A DNA stretch of 64,000 nt from the NCBI GenBank assembly GCA_016709725.1, contig JADJMG010000010.1, positions 112,307-176,306 of the forward strand, written 5' to 3'. Positions within the stretch are counted from its first letter, which is position 1. The number at the start of each line of letters is the position of its first letter. This DNA comes from Bacteroidota bacterium (GTDB taxonomy: Bacteria > Bacteroidota > Bacteroidia > AKYH767-A > OLB10). The notes under the pieces were generated by a model. That model had not been told where the DNA came from, ran no database searches, and saw only the letters and a program-made list of their open reading frames with translations. The translations under genes and the position numbers were made by a program. Of the stretch, positions 37,001 through 46,295 are shown one piece after another.

Positions 37001-37756
37001 TATTATTACAAGTCATTTTTTACTGGATATTAAAGGCAATTTTAGCGCTCAAGGATTAGCTACCTTTAATACCTTGAAGAATAATGCAAATCTCTTTTTG
37101 ATTTTATGTGGCCATATTGGTGGCGAAGCGCAGCGAACGGATACGGTAAATGGAAATTTAATACATACACTTATGGCCGATTTCCAAACACGCTTAAATG
37201 GTGGAACAGGGTGGATGAATATTTTGCAATTCGTTCCTGCAGAAAATCGATTAAAGGTAAAAACGTATTCGCCACTTTATGATATTTATGAAACAGATCA
37301 GAACAGCGAATTTGAATTGCCAGTAAATTTATTTGAAACTTTCCAGCTCATAGGTACCACTAGCAATGTGGCTAGTAATTCTTTTGCTTCGATTAATTGG
37401 TTGGGTCTAACCATTGGTGACTATGAATGGTATGTTGAGGTGAGTGATGGTACAAATTCAGTCATGAGTCCAATTTGGAATTTCACGGTAACTGGACCCA
37501 CTCTCGCGTCGAACTTGACGAATCAAATGTTCCTAGGGTACGTATTATTCCGAATCCTGTACACGATAGTTTTAGTATCGATGCAGGTGAATATGATATT
37601 AAAAGTGCTCAGGTTTATTCAATGCAAGGTTGGTTCTTAATGAATGGAAATACATTCGGCCCAACCGATATTTCTAGACTTTCTTCTGGTTCATATATGG
37701 TGAGAGTACTCTTAAAGAATGGGTTAAGACGTGATTTGTTAATGGTGAAGTATTAG
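34074..37756 (+). CDS. LamG-purple acid phosphatase-like-metallophosphoesterase T9SS protein, frameshifted near the 3' end
   Basis: About 1,227 residues once the break is repaired. ATG at 34074 gives a signal peptide (YIFFLLIFVLISKISFAQ). A LamG/concanavalin-like domain follows (FTIECWFKRTG...WYHAAVTLDGSNFCLYLNG), then a fibronectin-like purple acid phosphatase N-domain and a phosphatase fold. Its metal motifs are degenerate: ITGELGTG, NAGNLGYTAG, and GGGSYAYERS in place of GHxHxYER. A second metallophosphoesterase has intact motifs: GLPDTQF, GDCVEHGD, VGNHDQS, TSHFLL, CGHIGGEA. The frame breaks near 37495-37530; the other frame then encodes a type A sorting domain (RIIPNPVHDSFSIDAG) to 37756. 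One missing base explains it. Confidence 0.85.
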
Positions 37757-37784
37757 TTGTAATTTTGGGGTCTATTTGAAACGT

Positions 37785-38688
37785 ATGATCAGTCGATTCA
37801 TCTCTGCCTTATTTTATTATCTTATTATTTTGCCCATTTCGGCATTGCCTTATTTTTGTACTGTATCGAATTTCAGATTTTTTATATATTCTTTTTTATT
37901 ATGTGTTAGGCTATCGAAAAAATGTAATTGTTGGCAATATTAAACGCTCATTTCCTGAAAAATCAGGAATTGATCATATCGATATTGCAAAGAAATTTTA
38001 TGCCCATTTCTGTGATCTTATCGTGGAAAGTTTAAAAGTGTTTTCTATATCAGAATCTCAAGTTCAAAGGAGAATGAAATTCGTGAATCCCGAAGTGATG
38101 AATCGGTATTTTGATGAAGGAAAGAGTGTAATTATGGCAGGTGGTCATTTTAATAATTGGGAGTTGTTTGCAGTAGCCATTGACAGTGCCATTAAGCATA
38201 ACAGCATAGCTATTTATAAGCCTTTGTCAAATCAGTTTTTTGATGTGAAGATGCGCGCTACAAGAGGTAAGTATGGGTTGAGAATGATTGCCATCAAGGA
38301 TGTAAAAAAAGTTTTCGATGAAACACAACATGAAGTATCTACATTTATTTTTGGTACAGATCAGTCGCCAGGCAATGTTAAGAAAGCATACTGGATGAAT
38401 TTTTTGAATCAGGAAACTGCAGTACTCTTCGGTGCAGAGAAGTTTGCAAAGGATTATAATTATCCGGTCGTGTTTTGTTGTATTCATAAAGTAAGGCGAG
38501 GTTTTTACGAAGTGGAGTTTAGAAATTTAGTAGCGGATCCTGCTGCTTGTGAATTCGGTGAAATCACGCAATTGCATACTCAAATGCTTGAAAAAGATAT
38601 TTTAAATGCTCCTCCATATTGGCTTTGGAGTCACCGAAGGTGGAAGAAGAAACGCCCTGAGGAAGCCGAATTACATAAGTCATTGTAA
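37785..38688 (+). CDS. Lysophospholipid/lipid A acyltransferase (LpxL/HtrB family), frameshifted near the N-terminus
   Basis: About 300 residues when repaired. ATG at 37785 codes a membrane-anchoring N-terminus (SRFISALFYYLIILPISALP). The frame breaks in a T6 run at 37892-37897. With one T fewer it reads SFYYVLGYRKNVIVGNIKRS, the normal family sequence, and continues to 38688. The catalytic motif is GGHFNNWEL (HX4E-type acyltransferase), followed by DQSPGNVKKAYWMNFL and a tail WLWSHRRWKKKRP. These enzymes add secondary acyl chains to lipid A or related lipids at the inner membrane. The part from 37903 on is open by itself. Confidence 0.87.
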
Positions 38689-38693
38689 TTTGC

Positions 38694-38701
38694 TAATTTT
38701 G
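38694..38701 (+). promoter_or_regulatory. Candidate -7 box upstream of moaA
   Basis: TAATTTTG fits TAnnTTTG and lies 38 bases before the moaA ATG. It could start the long molybdenum cofactor/formate dehydrogenase transcript. No well-spaced -33 element is seen. Confidence 0.4.
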
Positions 38702-38739
38702 AGGGTAGGTTATTTTAAAGTGTAGCGCGTAAATTAGAA

Positions 38740-39724
38740 ATGCTAGTCGATTCATTCAATAGAAAACATGATTATTTGAGAATTTCACTTACCGATAAGT
38801 GTAATTTGAGATGTTTGTATTGTATGCCCATCGATCTTCCTGAAAGTTTTTTAGCTACTCGTTCGATGATGAACGTAGATGAAATTATTGCCATCGCTAA
38901 AGTCTTTGTGGATTTAGGTGTGACGAAGATTCGATTGACGGGTGGCGAACCATTAGTAAGAAAGGAAGTAAGAGAAATCATTTCGCGACTATCAAAGTTG
39001 CCCATCCAATTGGCTCTAACAACAAATGCTGTGTTGGTGGATGAGTTCGTTGATTTGTTTGTGGAAACAGGTTTGCGTTCCGTAAATGTAAGCCTTAGAC
39101 TCTTTAGATGCCGCTACGTTTGAAATTTTGTCGCAGCGTAAGCATTTTAGTAAAGTGATGGATAATATTCAACTTTTACTCGTTCGTGGCTTTCATGTGA
39201 AGTTAAATATGGTGGTGCTAAAGGATGTGAATCATCTTGAAATTCCTGCTTTCATAGCAATGACGAAGAACGCCAATCTGCATATTCGATTTATTGAATT
39301 TATGCCATTTAAAGGCAATGGATGGGATCAACAACAAGTTTTTTCTTCAGATGAAATTATTTCGTTGGTAGAGGAGAATTTTCATTTTCGAAAATTAACA
39401 GATCGACCCAATGATACTGCTCGAAGTTTTCAAGTGAAGAATTACCAAGGAACTTTTGCCATAATCAGCACCATGACCGAACCCTTTTGCGATACTTGCA
39501 ATCGACTTCGTTTAACTTCCGATGGAAAAATGAAGAATTGTTTGTTTTCAAAGGGTGAAGCGGATATTCTTTCTGCTTTGAGAAATGGAGATGATCTAGT
39601 TCCAATCATTCAACAATGTGTGTGGCGAAAAAATGCAGCTCGCGGTGGACAAATGTTAGGTGATCTTTCGGAAATTTCTGGGGATGCTATTGATAATCGT
39701 TCTATGATTTCTATTGGCGGTTAA
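38740..39724 (+). CDS. moaA: GTP 3',8-cyclase MoaA, frameshifted as sequenced
   Basis: Radical SAM enzyme making the first Moco precursor, 3',8-cH2GTP. The N-terminal part has the cluster motif DKCNLRCLYCMP (C21, C25, C28) and RLTGGEPLVRKEV. The C-terminal part has CDTCNRLRLTSDGKMKNCL for the second cluster and ends in the required GG. The frame breaks at 39097: removing the A in CCTTAGAC restores VSLDSLDAATFEILSQRKH and gives 327 residues, normal for MoaA. Unlike most breaks in this window, this one is not in a homopolymer. The second part is open from 39128. Stop codon and moeA start abut. Confidence 0.92.
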
Positions 39725-40921
39725 ATGCAAAATAATATGATGATTTCATTTGATAACGCTCGCCGATTGGTGTTAAAAAAAACACCAGTCGGAAAGGTAG
39801 TTATTTTGAAGTTATCTGATTGTCTTCATCATGTTTTAGCAGAAAGTGTAAGTGCAAAAGTCGATGCACCTCCATTCGATCAATCAGCGATGGATGGGTT
39901 CGCTTTTAATTTCAATTCGTGGGATAAGCAGTCTCCGCTGTTGCTTACCTCAATGATTCAAGCTGGGAATACGTCGGCTATGAAATTGAAAAAGCATGAA
40001 GTAGCAAAAATTTTTACAGGGGCACCCGTTCCAAATGGAGCGAATTGTGTTGTGATGAAGGAGAAGGTAGATGTTAAAGGAGATCAAGTTTTTATTTTGG
40101 ATGCATCAGCTTTAGTTGGACTGAATATTCGAAAGAAAGCCTCCCATGTAAAAGCCGGGAAAGTTGTTTTGAAGAAGGGGGAAATTATTTCTGCTGGAAG
40201 TATTGCTTTTTTGGCATCCATCGGCATCGCAAAAGTGAATGTTTTTGCGAAACCTCGTATTGGCATCATCGTTACTGGGGATGAGTTAACTGCTCCAGGG
40301 AAAACGTTGAAGTCAGGACAAGTTTACGAGTGTAATTCTTTTGGATTAATAGCAAGCTTACTGAATTATGGAATTACTCCTGAAATTGTTTTGCATGCTA
40401 AAGATGATCAAAAGGATGTAAAAAGAAAATTGAAAGAAGCGGAAAAGAAGTCTGATATCATCCTTTTTACAGGCGGTGTTTCAGTGGGAGATTTTGATTT
40501 TGTGGCTTCTACCTTAGACGAGCATAAAGTGAAAATGCATTTTCATAAAGTGAGGCAGAAGCCCGGTAAACCCATTTATTTCGGGACAAAGAATGATAAA
40601 GTTTATTTCGGTCTCCCCGGAAATCCGGCTTCTGTATTAACTTGTTTTCATGTTTATGTGGTGGATGCTATTTCTACTTTTATGAAGATTTCACCACGTA
40701 AACTGATCCGAGCTACAGCATTGAACGATTTTCGAAAGAAACCTGGAATGACGAATTTGCTTAAAGCAAAATGTGATTTTCATGGTGCTACAATTTTAAA
40801 GGATCAAGAAAGTTATAAGTTAAACACTTTTGTAGATGCAAATGCTTTACTGGTAATGGGCGAAGAGGAAAGTAACATTACTAAGAGTGATAAAGTTGAT
40901 TTATTGGAAATTAAAAATTGA
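39725..40921 (+). CDS. moeA: Molybdopterin molybdenumtransferase MoeA
   Basis: 398 residues. It inserts molybdate into adenylylated molybdopterin. Visible motifs are DAPPFDQSAMDGFAF near residue 50, IFTGAPVPNGANCVVMKE, RIGIIVTGDELTAPGKTLKSG, the MoCF-binding stretch ILFTGGVSVGDFDFVASTL, and VYFGLPGNPASVLTCF. All four domains are present and the length is normal. It starts directly after the moaA stop, so translation is probably coupled. Confidence 0.95.
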   Translation: MQNNMMISFDNARRLVLKKTPVGKVVILKLSDCLHHVLAESVSAKVDAPPFDQSAMDGFAFNFNSWDKQSPLLLTSMIQAGNTSAMKLKKHEVAKIFTGAPVPNGANCVVMKEKVDVKGDQVFILDASALVGLNIRKKASHVKAGKVVLKKGEIISAGSIAFLASIGIAKVNVFAKPRIGIIVTGDELTAPGKTLKSGQVYECNSFGLIASLLNYGITPEIVLHAKDDQKDVKRKLKEAEKKSDIILFTGGVSVGDFDFVASTLDEHKVKMHFHKVRQKPGKPIYFGTKNDKVYFGLPGNPASVLTCFHVYVVDAISTFMKISPRKLIRATALNDFRKKPGMTNLLKAKCDFHGATILKDQESYKLNTFVDANALLVMGEEESNITKSDKVDLLEIKN

Positions 40922-40927
40922 TCCCTG

Positions 40928-41665
40928 ATGGAATGGCCGATTTTATTTTATGTGCTGTTGTTGATTGTATCGTTTTTGTATGCTAGTGTCGGACATGGTG
41001 GTGCAAGTGGATATATTGCTTTAATGAGCTTATTCTCTTTTTCTCCTGATGTAATTCGTCCCGCTGCCTTGGTGATGAATGTTTTTGTTTCTGGATTATC
41101 GTTTTATCATTTTAATAAGGAAGGTTATTTCCGAAAAGATTTATTTATTCCTTTAGCGATAGCCTCTATTCCTGCTGCTTTTTTTGGAGGAATGTTGACT
41201 GTAGATGCAACCATTTATAAAGCAATATTAGGATTAGTATTATGTTTTCCCATTTTGACTTTGTCGGGTATGTTTAATTTGAAGGAAAGGGAGGAAAGCA
41301 TAAATCCAACTTTCATTAAATTAGTATTTGTTGGTTGCCTGATAGGATTTTTTAGTGGCTGGATTGGTATTGGCGGTGGAATTTTATTAAGTCCATTACT
41401 TTTATTTTTTGGTTGGGCTAAGATGAAAGAAACAGCAGCCGTTTCTGCACTTTTTATTTTTGTGAATTCTATGGCTGGAATTTTAGGACAAAAGTTAGTA
41501 GGTGTTCAATTGGATTTGAATATTGGAATTTTAGTGGGCATAGTTTTAATCGGTGGATTTGCGGGTTCTTTTTTAGGCGCTACTAAATGGAATAAAAGAA
41601 TATTGGAAAAATTATTGGCTTTCGTATTGGTGATTGCCGTCTATAAATTGATCTTTACTGGATAA
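40928..41665 (+). CDS. TauE/SafE family permease within the Moco/formate cluster
   Basis: 245 residues and about eight hydrophobic segments. The family motifs are SVGHGGASGYIALMSLF near residue 20 and GIGGGILLSPLLLFF near 150. It is a different subfamily from the 16076 permease. It starts 7 bases after moeA, and its stop overlaps the mobA start by one base, so it is part of the operon. In this setting it may move a sulfur oxyanion, molybdate-like anion or formate, but the family does not reveal which. Confidence 0.88.
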   Translation: MEWPILFYVLLLIVSFLYASVGHGGASGYIALMSLFSFSPDVIRPAALVMNVFVSGLSFYHFNKEGYFRKDLFIPLAIASIPAAFFGGMLTVDATIYKAILGLVLCFPILTLSGMFNLKEREESINPTFIKLVFVGCLIGFFSGWIGIGGGILLSPLLLFFGWAKMKETAAVSALFIFVNSMAGILGQKLVGVQLDLNIGILVGIVLIGGFAGSFLGATKWNKRILEKLLAFVLVIAVYKLIFTG

Positions 41666-42245
41666 TGAATCAGCAACGAAACGGATATATTTTAGCTGGA
41701 GGAAAAAGTTCTCGTATGGGAACGGATAAAGGCTTGCTCATGCTAAAAAATAAAATGTTGGTGGAGTATGTTATTGATAATTTAACCCCATGTGTTGATC
41801 AAATTTTCATCGTGAGTTCGAATAAATTGTATGAGCAATTTTCCCTTCCTTTGTGTCCGACGTAATTATGGGAAAAGGTCCTGCAGTTGGGATTCTCTCT
41901 GCTCTCGAACATTCGACTGTAAATCAGAACTTTGTCATTTCTTGCGATACGCCTTTTCTGGATTCAACTCTAATTTTACGAATTTTTAATCTGGCAAAAG
42001 ATCACGAAATTTGTATAGGGGAGATGGGCGGATATTGGGAACCGATGGTAGGTGTGTATTCTAAATCAATCAGTGAAAAATGGAAGCAAAGCATCGCGGA
42101 TGGAGAGTTTAAATTGCAAAAATTAATTAAAAAATTTGATTATAAATTACTGAATGTGGAAAAGGATTTACATGCAAAGGAATTTTCTTTTCTAAATGTT
42201 AATTCTCCTGATGATTTGTTGAAAGCTGAAAAATGGATCAAGTAA
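41665..42245 (+). CDS. mobA: Molybdenum cofactor guanylyltransferase MobA, frameshifted as sequenced
   Basis: MobA joins GMP to Mo-molybdopterin, as needed for bis-MGD enzymes such as formate dehydrogenase. The nucleotide-binding motif YILAGGKSSRMGTDKGLL lies at residues 8-25. The frame breaks near 41850: adding one T to TTTG turns LPLCPT-stop into LPFVSDVIMGKGPAVGILSA, standard MobA sequence, and gives 193 residues. Downstream, FVISCDTPFLD holds the metal-binding aspartate. The second part is open from 41853 to the stop at 42245, overlapping moaD by 13 bases. Confidence 0.9.
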
Positions 42246-42469
42246 AATTACAAGTGTTTGGTAAGTTGGAAGAGTTGATGGGCGTTAAAGAATTGTTGTG
42301 GTCCTTGCCAACTGATGTATGGGCGTTAAGGAAAGAATTGCAAGAAAAGTATCCAAGCCTTGAGAAAATTCAATATGCTGTATCTGTCAATAATAAAATT
42401 GTAAGTGGCGATGGAATTATTTGCAAGGATGATGCAATCGCCTTGTTACCTCCGTTTTCAGGTGGCTAA
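42233..42469 (+). CDS. moaD: Molybdopterin synthase sulfur carrier subunit MoaD
   Basis: 78 residues with a ubiquitin-like fold, ending in the essential glycine pair (LLPPFSGG). The C-terminal glycine becomes a thiocarboxylate and donates sulfur to make the dithiolene. It overlaps the end of mobA and is followed 5 bases later by the MoeB-type activating enzyme. Confidence 0.93.
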   Translation: MDQVKLQVFGKLEELMGVKELLWSLPTDVWALRKELQEKYPSLEKIQYAVSVNNKIVSGDGIICKDDAIALLPPFSGG

Positions 42470-42474
42470 TTAAG

Positions 42475-43293
42475 ATGATGATGGACTTCGAAAAATATCA
42501 ACGTCAAATTTCACATCCTAAAATGGGATGGATGGGTCAACAACAATTGCATGATGCAAAAGTGTTGATCGTAGGTGCCGGTGGATTGGGTTGTCCTGTA
42601 TTGCAATATTTAGCAGCGGCCGGTGTAGGCAAAATAGGTATAGTGGATGGTGATGTAGTTGCAAAGTCAAATCTTCCTCGACAAATATTGTTTACCGAAG
42701 TGGATCTTGGGCAAATGAAAGTGTACTGTGCTGAAAAATATTTGAAGAGAATGAATGCAGATCTTGGTGTAGTTGCATTCCCTGTTTTTATGAATAACAA
42801 AAACGCATTTGAGATTATTCATGATTATGATGTTGTTGTTGATTGTTCCGATGATTTTGCAACTCGGTATTTATTAAACGATGCATGCATCTTATTGAAT
42901 AAGCCACTTGTTTATGGAGCGATCTATGGCGAGCAAGGACAAGTAGCCGTTTTTAATTTAAAACAAGAAAATAATTTCTCTACAAACTACAGAGACATCT
43001 TCCCAAATCCACCTGCCAAAGGAGAAGTTCCAACTTGTGAAGAGTTGGGTGTAATGGGTGTATTGCCAGGAACCATTGGGATCTTGCAAGCCAACGAAGT
43101 CATAAAAATTATTACGAAGCAATCAAATTGTTTATCGAATAAATTGTTCATGCTCAATTTGTCGACTTATGATGCGAATACCTTTGAGGTGATGAAAAAT
43201 AATTCAGTTAAAAACCCATCTACCATTATCGAATTCGAGCAATTTGATTACGAATCTTTTTGTGGTGCCTCTAAAAATGAAATGGTCTTGTAA
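42475..43293 (+). CDS. moeB: MoeB/ThiF family adenylyltransferase
   Basis: 272 residues. It adenylates the MoaD C-terminus. Motifs: GAGGLGCPVLQYLAAAGVG (ATP binding), SNLPRQILF, DCSDDFATRYLLND, and the catalytic-loop cysteine in VPTCEELGVMGVLPG. The two CxxC zinc pairs of E. coli MoeB are not seen; the position of the first reads NYRDIFPNPP. It has no C-terminal rhodanese domain. With moaD directly upstream and moaE downstream, the assignment to Moco rather than thiamine synthesis is strong. Confidence 0.9.
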   Translation: MMMDFEKYQRQISHPKMGWMGQQQLHDAKVLIVGAGGLGCPVLQYLAAAGVGKIGIVDGDVVAKSNLPRQILFTEVDLGQMKVYCAEKYLKRMNADLGVVAFPVFMNNKNAFEIIHDYDVVVDCSDDFATRYLLNDACILLNKPLVYGAIYGEQGQVAVFNLKQENNFSTNYRDIFPNPPAKGEVPTCEELGVMGVLPGTIGILQANEVIKIITKQSNCLSNKLFMLNLSTYDANTFEVMKNNSVKNPSTIIEFEQFDYESFCGASKNEMVL

Positions 43294-43330
43294 ATAAATT
43301 CTTTGATCATTCAATTTGAAATTATTGATT

Positions 43331-43774
43331 ATGTCAGAAAAAAAGAAGAAGAATATTTTCATCGAAGGGCCCATCTCCCCCGAATTTATTGCAACCTCCA
43401 TTGCAAAACATCAACCTAAAACGGAGGTGGGAGCACACAGTATTTTTTTAGGACAAGTGCGTGCTGATGTGCTCAACGATAAAACGGTTTCGGCAATCGA
43501 TTATTCCAGTTATGTACCAATGGCCGAAGAGATTGTTCACGAAATTCGAGAAGCTATTTTTGCTAAATATCCACTTTCTTGCATGCACATTTACCACAGT
43601 TTGGGTAGGGTGGAATCAGGACAAATTTGCCTCTTCGTTTTCACCTCTTCGCCCCATCGAAAAGAAGCCCAAGATGCTTGTGCCGAACTGGTGGAAAGAA
43701 TAAAAGCAGAAGTTCCGGTTTGGGGAAAGGAAATTCTCAATGATGACTCTTATATTTGGAAAGAAAATAAATAG
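43331..43774 (+). CDS. moaE: Molybdopterin synthase catalytic subunit MoaE
   Basis: 147 residues from the ATG at 43331 (SEKKKKNIFIEGPISPEF); a TTG at 43316 is unlikely. Family motifs: GAHSIFLGQVRAD, IDYSSYVPMAEE, IYHSLGRVESGQICLFV, HRKEAQDACAELVERIKAEV and VPVWGKEIL with the active-site lysines. It converts precursor Z to molybdopterin with MoaD. It is followed 5 bases later by fhs. Confidence 0.95.
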   Translation: MSEKKKKNIFIEGPISPEFIATSIAKHQPKTEVGAHSIFLGQVRADVLNDKTVSAIDYSSYVPMAEEIVHEIREAIFAKYPLSCMHIYHSLGRVESGQICLFVFTSSPHRKEAQDACAELVERIKAEVPVWGKEILNDDSYIWKENK

Positions 43775-43779
43775 ATTTA

Positions 43780-45474
43780 ATGGCAAATATGCTAACAACT
43801 GAAAATTTAACCGACCTTGAAATTGCACAGCGTGCTGATATTAAACCGATTCGAGATATTGCTCTTGGGTTAGATATCGATTTGGACTTGCTCGAACAGT
43901 ACGGGAATTACAAAACTAAGCTTCCATTATCGATGATAAATGAGGAGAAAGTGGCTGCTGGTAGACTGATTTTGGTCTCCGCCGTGAGTCCAACTCCGGC
44001 TGGAGAAGGGAAAACGACGGTCTCTATTGGCTTGAGCGATGGACTGAATAAAATCGGGAAAAAGTCGGCGGTAGTGTTGAGAGAACCCTCACTCGGACCT
44101 GTTTTTGGGATCAAAGGTGGCGCAGCCGGTGGTGGGTATTCACAAGTGATTCCAATGATAGATATCAACCTGCATTTTACAGGTGATTTTGCAGCCATTG
44201 AAAAAGCAAATAATTTATTGGCTGCGTTAATTGATAATAATATTCAATCTAAAACGCATAGTTTAAATATTGATCCGCGTACGGTTAGTTGGAAGCGTGT
44301 GATGGATATGAATGATCGCGCCTTGCGTCACATCATTGTGGGCGTTGGTGGTTCAGCAAACGGAATAATTCGCGAAGACGGATTTAATATTACCGCTGCA
44401 TCAGAAGTAATGGCCATCATTTGTCTTTCAAAAGATATTGATGATTTGAAAAAACGTCTTGGAAATATTTTTGTTGGATATACTTTCGATAAGAAACCAG
44501 TTTATGCACGTGAGTTAAAAGCAGAAGGTGCAATGGCATTGCTGCTGCGTGATGCGATCAAACCCAATTTAGTACAAACCTTAGAGGGGAATCCTGCTAT
44601 TATTCATGGTGGACCTTTTGCGAATATCGCACAAGGTACTAACACCATCGTAGCTACGAAAATGGGATTGTCACTATGTGATTATGTGGTTACAGAAGCA
44701 GGTTTTGGTGCCGATTTAGGAGCTGAGAAATTTTTGGATATTAAATGTCCTATTGCAGGATTAAAACCTGCGGCCATGGTGTTGGTGGCTACCGTTCGTG
44801 CATTGCGTCACCATGGCGGTGCGAAAAAAGCAGAATACAATACTCCAAACATGCAGTATATTGAAAAAGGAATTGGTAATTTGGAAAAGCATATTGAGAA
44901 CTGTAAGAAATTTGGATTGATTCCAGTGGTGGCCATTAATAGTTTCTTTAGTGATTCAGAAGAAGAAGTAAATTTCATTATAAAAAAATGTGCTGATGTG
45001 GGTGTGAAAGCGGTTCTGTCTCGTGGATGGGAGTTTGGTGGTGAAGGAACAAAAGATATTGCAAGAGCTGTGGTAGAATCGATTGAAAGTGGTGTGAATC
45101 ATTATCACCCTTTGTATGACATGAGCTTATCCATCGAGGAAAAAATTAAAATGATAGCTACTCAAATTTACGGTGCAAATGATGTTACCTACAGTGGTAA
45201 AGCTACAACTCAACTAAAAGAATACATCAATTTAGGATATGATCATCTACCCGTTTGTATGGCGAAAACACAAATGTCATTTTCCGATGATGAAAAGAAA
45301 ATTGGTAGACCTACAAATTTTGTAGTTAATGTTCGTGAGTTTGAATTGGCTGCTGGAGCTGGATTCGTGGTTCCCATTTTAGGAAATATAATGCGCATGC
45401 CTGGACTCCCTGCTATTCCTGCATCTGAAGGAATGGATATTGATAATGACGGACATATTACTGGATTATCATAA
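43780..45474 (+). CDS. fhs: Formate--tetrahydrofolate ligase
   Basis: 564 residues, full family length. ATP-dependent attachment of formate to THF gives 10-formyl-THF. Motifs: DIDLDLLEQYGNYKTKL, the P-loop PTPAGEGKTTVSIGL, EPSLGPVFGIKGGAAGGGY, and TEAGFGADLGAEKFLDIKC. It sits between moaE and fdhD in one strand-continuous block. This links formate dehydrogenase to one-carbon metabolism: formate can be oxidised for NADH or used as a C1 donor. Confidence 0.96.
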   Translation: MANMLTTENLTDLEIAQRADIKPIRDIALGLDIDLDLLEQYGNYKTKLPLSMINEEKVAAGRLILVSAVSPTPAGEGKTTVSIGLSDGLNKIGKKSAVVLREPSLGPVFGIKGGAAGGGYSQVIPMIDINLHFTGDFAAIEKANNLLAALIDNNIQSKTHSLNIDPRTVSWKRVMDMNDRALRHIIVGVGGSANGIIREDGFNITAASEVMAIICLSKDIDDLKKRLGNIFVGYTFDKKPVYARELKAEGAMALLLRDAIKPNLVQTLEGNPAIIHGGPFANIAQGTNTIVATKMGLSLCDYVVTEAGFGADLGAEKFLDIKCPIAGLKPAAMVLVATVRALRHHGGAKKAEYNTPNMQYIEKGIGNLEKHIENCKKFGLIPVVAINSFFSDSEEEVNFIIKKCADVGVKAVLSRGWEFGGEGTKDIARAVVESIESGVNHYHPLYDMSLSIEEKIKMIATQIYGANDVTYSGKATTQLKEYINLGYDHLPVCMAKTQMSFSDDEKKIGRPTNFVVNVREFELAAGAGFVVPILGNIMRMPGLPAIPASEGMDIDNDGHITGLS

Positions 45475-45483
45475 AAATTAGAG

Positions 45484-46289
45484 ATGGAAGAGAAGCGCTA
45501 TGAAGGAATGTTCTATAAGCAAGGGAGTTTTCCCCTGTCATGGACCTTTTGGCGTTGGAAGAATCGTTGAGTATTTCGATTAACGATATTCCTTTTACCA
45601 TTACCATGCATACTCCGGGAAGTGAATCGGATTTGGTGCGCGGCTTGCTTTTTACAGAAGGAGTGTACCAGGATCTTGAAATTCATCCTAAAATAATTTT
45701 AGTAGAAAGTAACGTTGATGGATATCCGATAAAGATGGATGTGCAAATTCCTGAAGGAAATTTGTTGAAGGAGTTTAGTGGTACCCGAAGTATGACTTCA
45801 GTTTCTTCTTGCGGCATTTGTGGGAAGACGGAGTTGGATGATATTACTTCGATTTCTTCTTTACAGGAAGATGGAATTTTAGATGCTGCCATGGTGGAGA
45901 AAATGTTTGAGAAGATGAGAAATCATCAATCGGCATTTGATCAAAGCGGAGGAACACATGCCGCTGCTGCCTTTAACTTGCAAGGAGAGTTGATAGTAGT
46001 GAAAGAAGATATTGGACGACACAACGCGGTCGATAAAGTAATTGGCTCCTTGATTTACGAAGGGAAATTGAATCAAGCAAAATTTCTTTCCGTAAGCGGC
46101 CGAATCTCATACGAAATTGTGAGTAAAGCCCTCGTTGCTGGAATCCCGTTCCTCGGTTCTGTATCTGCGCCTTCTACGCTTGCAGTAGAGACAGCGGATA
46201 AAGCGGGAATGACCTTGCTTGCTTTTTGTAGAAATGATAAATTAACCGTGTACACGCATCCTGAACGCATGATGCAATTGGAAAAATAA
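45484..46289 (+). CDS. fdhD: Formate dehydrogenase accessory sulfurtransferase FdhD, frameshifted near the N-terminus
   Basis: FdhD passes sulfur from a cysteine desulfurase to the Mo-bisMGD of formate dehydrogenase. The ORF open from 45540 has TMHTPGSESDLVRGLLFTEG, the sulfur-relay motif SSCGICGKTELDD, and GGTHAAAAFN with EDIGRHNAVDKVIG. Upstream, ATG at 45484 codes EEKRYEGMFYKQGSF in another frame. One extra T in the T4 run near 45528-45531 joins this to SPVMDLLALEESL and gives 268 residues. The N-terminal extension is judged by plausibility, so a start at 45540 remains possible. Confidence 0.9.
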
Positions 46290-46295
46290 ATTAAG

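Noticed and set aside
41853..42245. A separate 130-residue gene beginning MSDVIMGKGPAVG
   Set aside because: It is the C-terminal part of MobA after a one-base break.
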